NCBI GenBank assembly: GCA_902766305.1 | Contig: CACXDE010000153.1 | Location: 1 to 7,389, forward strand | From: an uncultured Ruminococcus sp. | GTDB taxonomy: Bacteria > Bacillota > Clostridia > Oscillospirales > Acutalibacteraceae | Direction of reading: 5' to 3' | Length of the DNA: 7,389 nt | Shown here: piece by piece, positions 6,388 through 7,389 of the stretch | How the letters are laid out: the number at the start of each line of letters is the position of its first letter | Numbering within the stretch: the first letter of the stretch is position 1 | Program-made: the position numbers and the translations under genes | The notes under the pieces: generated by a model | The model's database searches: none | What the model saw: only the letters and a program-made list of their open reading frames with translations | What the model was told of the DNA's origin: nothing

Positions 6388-7155
6388 ATGATCCAGACAA
6401 AGTGTAGAAACGGGCATTATTTTGATCGTGAAGAATTTATTTACTGTCCTATCTGTGGCTCAGAAGCAATAGATGCTAAAAAAAGTAAAAATGTAAATCA
6501 TAAAAAAGGTCATTTTCGGATTAAAAACAAATGCCTAAATGGACACACGTTGGATTCATATGAATATAATATTTGTCCTGTATGTGGTACATCGACATTT
6601 CTAAAGCCACTCGATTATGGGTATAGAATAATAAAATTGAAATGCAAAAATGAGCATTATTATGATGGAAATCAATATAAACAGTGCCCCATTTGCCATC
6701 TTATCGGTGAACAAGTACCCGAATATGAGGATGTTTCAATACGCTTTACTGATATAAATAAACTAATTATTGAAAGATTAGGACATCATTATGAGCTTGA
6801 TGCAAAAACATATCAGCTATCATATTGTAATGTTATTGATCCTGCATTTGGTGGAAGAAAATATCCGAATGACTATTTCATAAGAAAAACTGCTGTGATA
6901 GATAATAAGACTATGGAAGAAATAACTGCGCTGTTCGATTTTGTATTAAAAAAACAGCGACTTATTACAAGGTTACCTGAGACAATTAGTTTAGGAAGCA
7001 GGGCATTGTTTATTAGAATCGTTACTATCGGACAATCGTACATGTTTATTGAGAAAAATGAAGATATGATACCTGAAGAGTTTAAGTCGATTATTAAAAT
7101 ATTTGATAAGTTTGCGGTATTTCCTGACATAGGAAGCGATCTATTGTCCTTTTAG
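6388..7155 (+). CDS. Triple zinc-ribbon protein with unrecognised C-terminal domain
   Basis: A cytoplasmic protein of 255 residues from the ATG at 6388, or 258 from the ATG at 6379 that overlaps the kinase stop (ATGA). I prefer 6388 because MIQTKCRNGHYFD then aligns with MIKTRCLNGHYFD of the FHA protein and the spacing to GGATGG (6373-6378) is 9 bases; the choice is not certain. Three ribbons with the identical spacing C-x3-H-x9-C-x2-C occupy 6403-6456, 6532-6585 and 6643-6696; the third is the most diverged (CKNEH, ending CPICH). The last 140 or so residues (from about 6724) form a mixed alpha/beta region that I do not recognise; it lacks the GR...SxxH marks of an FHA domain. There is no signal peptide or membrane helix. 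Context suggests an adaptor for the kinase or the FHA protein, perhaps through the shared ribbons; this is inference. Confidence 0.85.
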   Translation: MIQTKCRNGHYFDREEFIYCPICGSEAIDAKKSKNVNHKKGHFRIKNKCLNGHTLDSYEYNICPVCGTSTFLKPLDYGYRIIKLKCKNEHYYDGNQYKQCPICHLIGEQVPEYEDVSIRFTDINKLIIERLGHHYELDAKTYQLSYCNVIDPAFGGRKYPNDYFIRKTAVIDNKTMEEITALFDFVLKKQRLITRLPETISLGSRALFIRIVTIGQSYMFIEKNEDMIPEEFKSIIKIFDKFAVFPDIGSDLLSF

Positions 7156-7159
7156 ATAA

Positions 7160-7177
7160 ACAGATAGATAAATCTGT
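7160..7177 (+). repeat. Short inverted repeat after the triple-ribbon gene
   Basis: ACAGAT (7160-7165) and ATCTGT (7172-7177) are perfect complements around a 6-base loop, 4 bases after the stop codon. No T-run follows, so terminator function is not supported. Confidence 0.35.
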
Positions 7178-7189
7178 GTCCAGTAGAAT

Positions 7190-7215
7190 AATTCTCGAAA
7201 ACTGTTTTGAGAATT
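7190..7215 (+). repeat. Strong AT-rich inverted repeat upstream of second kinase gene
   Basis: AATTCTC (7190-7196) pairs with GAGAATT (7209-7215), and AAAA (7198-7201) with TTTT (7205-7208), leaving one bulged G (7197) and a CTG loop. This gives 11 paired bases. It lies 24 bases before the next start codon with only GATGATGAAAGAAGG after it, so it is not a standard intrinsic terminator. It could be an operator for a dimeric regulator, an mRNA processing or stability hairpin, or a translation control element. Confidence 0.5.
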
Positions 7216-7224
7216 GATGATGAA

Positions 7225-7230
7225 AGAAGG
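7225..7230 (+). promoter_or_regulatory. Ribosome binding site of the partial kinase gene
   Basis: AGAAGG is 9 bases before the ATG at 7240, supporting that start for the gene cut by the window end. Confidence 0.65.
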
Positions 7231-7239
7231 TTATATTAA

Positions 7240-7389
7240 ATGGGCGAAAAAAGATGTCTGGGATGTATGGAGCGATTTCCGGATAAATTAAATATGTGTC
7301 CCTTTTGTGGGTATGTAGTAAATACCCCTGTAGAAAATGCTGTGCATATGGAGCCAGGCACATTACTTGCTGACCGTTATGTGGTAGGC
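7240..7389 (+). CDS. Second zinc-ribbon Ser/Thr kinase (N-terminal part, cut by window end)
   Basis: An open frame of 50 codons running off the window. It begins MGEKRCLGCMERFPDKLNMC and shows the zinc ribbon C6-x2-C9-x10-C20-x2-C23, followed by MEPGTLLADRYVVG, the usual lead-in to a bacterial Hanks-type kinase domain. It aligns directly with the first 48 residues of the kinase encoded at 4400 (CPFCG, then KPGTVLAGRYYIG), so it is a paralogue. The DNA for PDKLNMCPF is almost identical in the two copies. Kinase catalytic motifs, membrane helix and any outer domain lie beyond the window, so activity and sensor type cannot be judged. It is separated from the triple-ribbon gene by 84 bases with inverted repeats, so it may be a separately controlled unit or the next step of the same operon. 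Confidence 0.85.
   Translation, partial: MGEKRCLGCMERFPDKLNMCPFCGYVVNTPVENAVHMEPGTLLADRYVVG

Noticed and set aside
7207..7237. TTGAGA and TATATT as a promoter for the second kinase
   Set aside because: Spacing of 19 bases, and the -10 box would lie between the ribosome site and the start codon, so transcripts would lack the ribosome site.

Overview
The window is AT-rich, tightly packed and coded entirely on the + strand. Features that point to a low-GC Clostridia genome, plausibly a gut or rumen Ruminococcaceae or Lachnospiraceae, are the gene style (GTG starts, AGGAG-like ribosome sites, 1- and 4-base overlaps) and the presence of WXG100-type proteins beside zinc-ribbon Ser/Thr kinases. The genus is an inference from style, not proven here. 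No RNA gene, insertion sequence, CRISPR array or origin is visible.

Region A (about 31-1729) holds three small helical proteins in a row. They are a WXG100 protein with a clear W-x-G turn, a longer protein with a degenerate W-x-C turn, and a 303-residue protein. The last joins an ESX/LXG-like helical N-terminus to a papain-like (C39-like) cysteine peptidase domain with candidate Cys151, His230 and Asp252. An Asp-rich, calcium-loop-like segment sits directly before the cysteine. This looks like the substrate/effector part of a type VII (ESX/Ess-like) secretion locus. No EssC-type ATPase or membrane component is inside the window.

Region B (1746-4232) holds two different PP2C-type Ser/Thr phosphatases in tandem, followed by a protein with an N-terminal CCHC zinc ribbon, a long disordered linker and a C-terminal FHA (phosphothreonine-binding) domain.

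Region C (4233-7389) begins with a 167-base spacer containing alternative inverted repeats. Next comes a transmembrane Ser/Thr kinase: an inner zinc ribbon and kinase domain, one membrane helix, and an outer domain resembling a family 1 ABC solute-binding protein. It overlaps by 4 bases a protein with three zinc ribbons of the same CCHC pattern as the FHA protein and an unrecognised C-terminal domain. After an 84-base spacer with a strong inverted repeat, a second zinc-ribbon kinase begins and runs off the window.

Taken together, the layout suggests a phospho-signalling module (writer kinases, two eraser phosphatases, an FHA reader) built around a type VII secretion substrate set. The likely logic is that an extracellular ligand is sensed by the solute-binding domain of the kinase and relayed by phosphorylation to an FHA/zinc-ribbon adaptor that may control secretion. 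Gene identities are well supported by motifs; the coupling between the two halves is inferred from gene order only.
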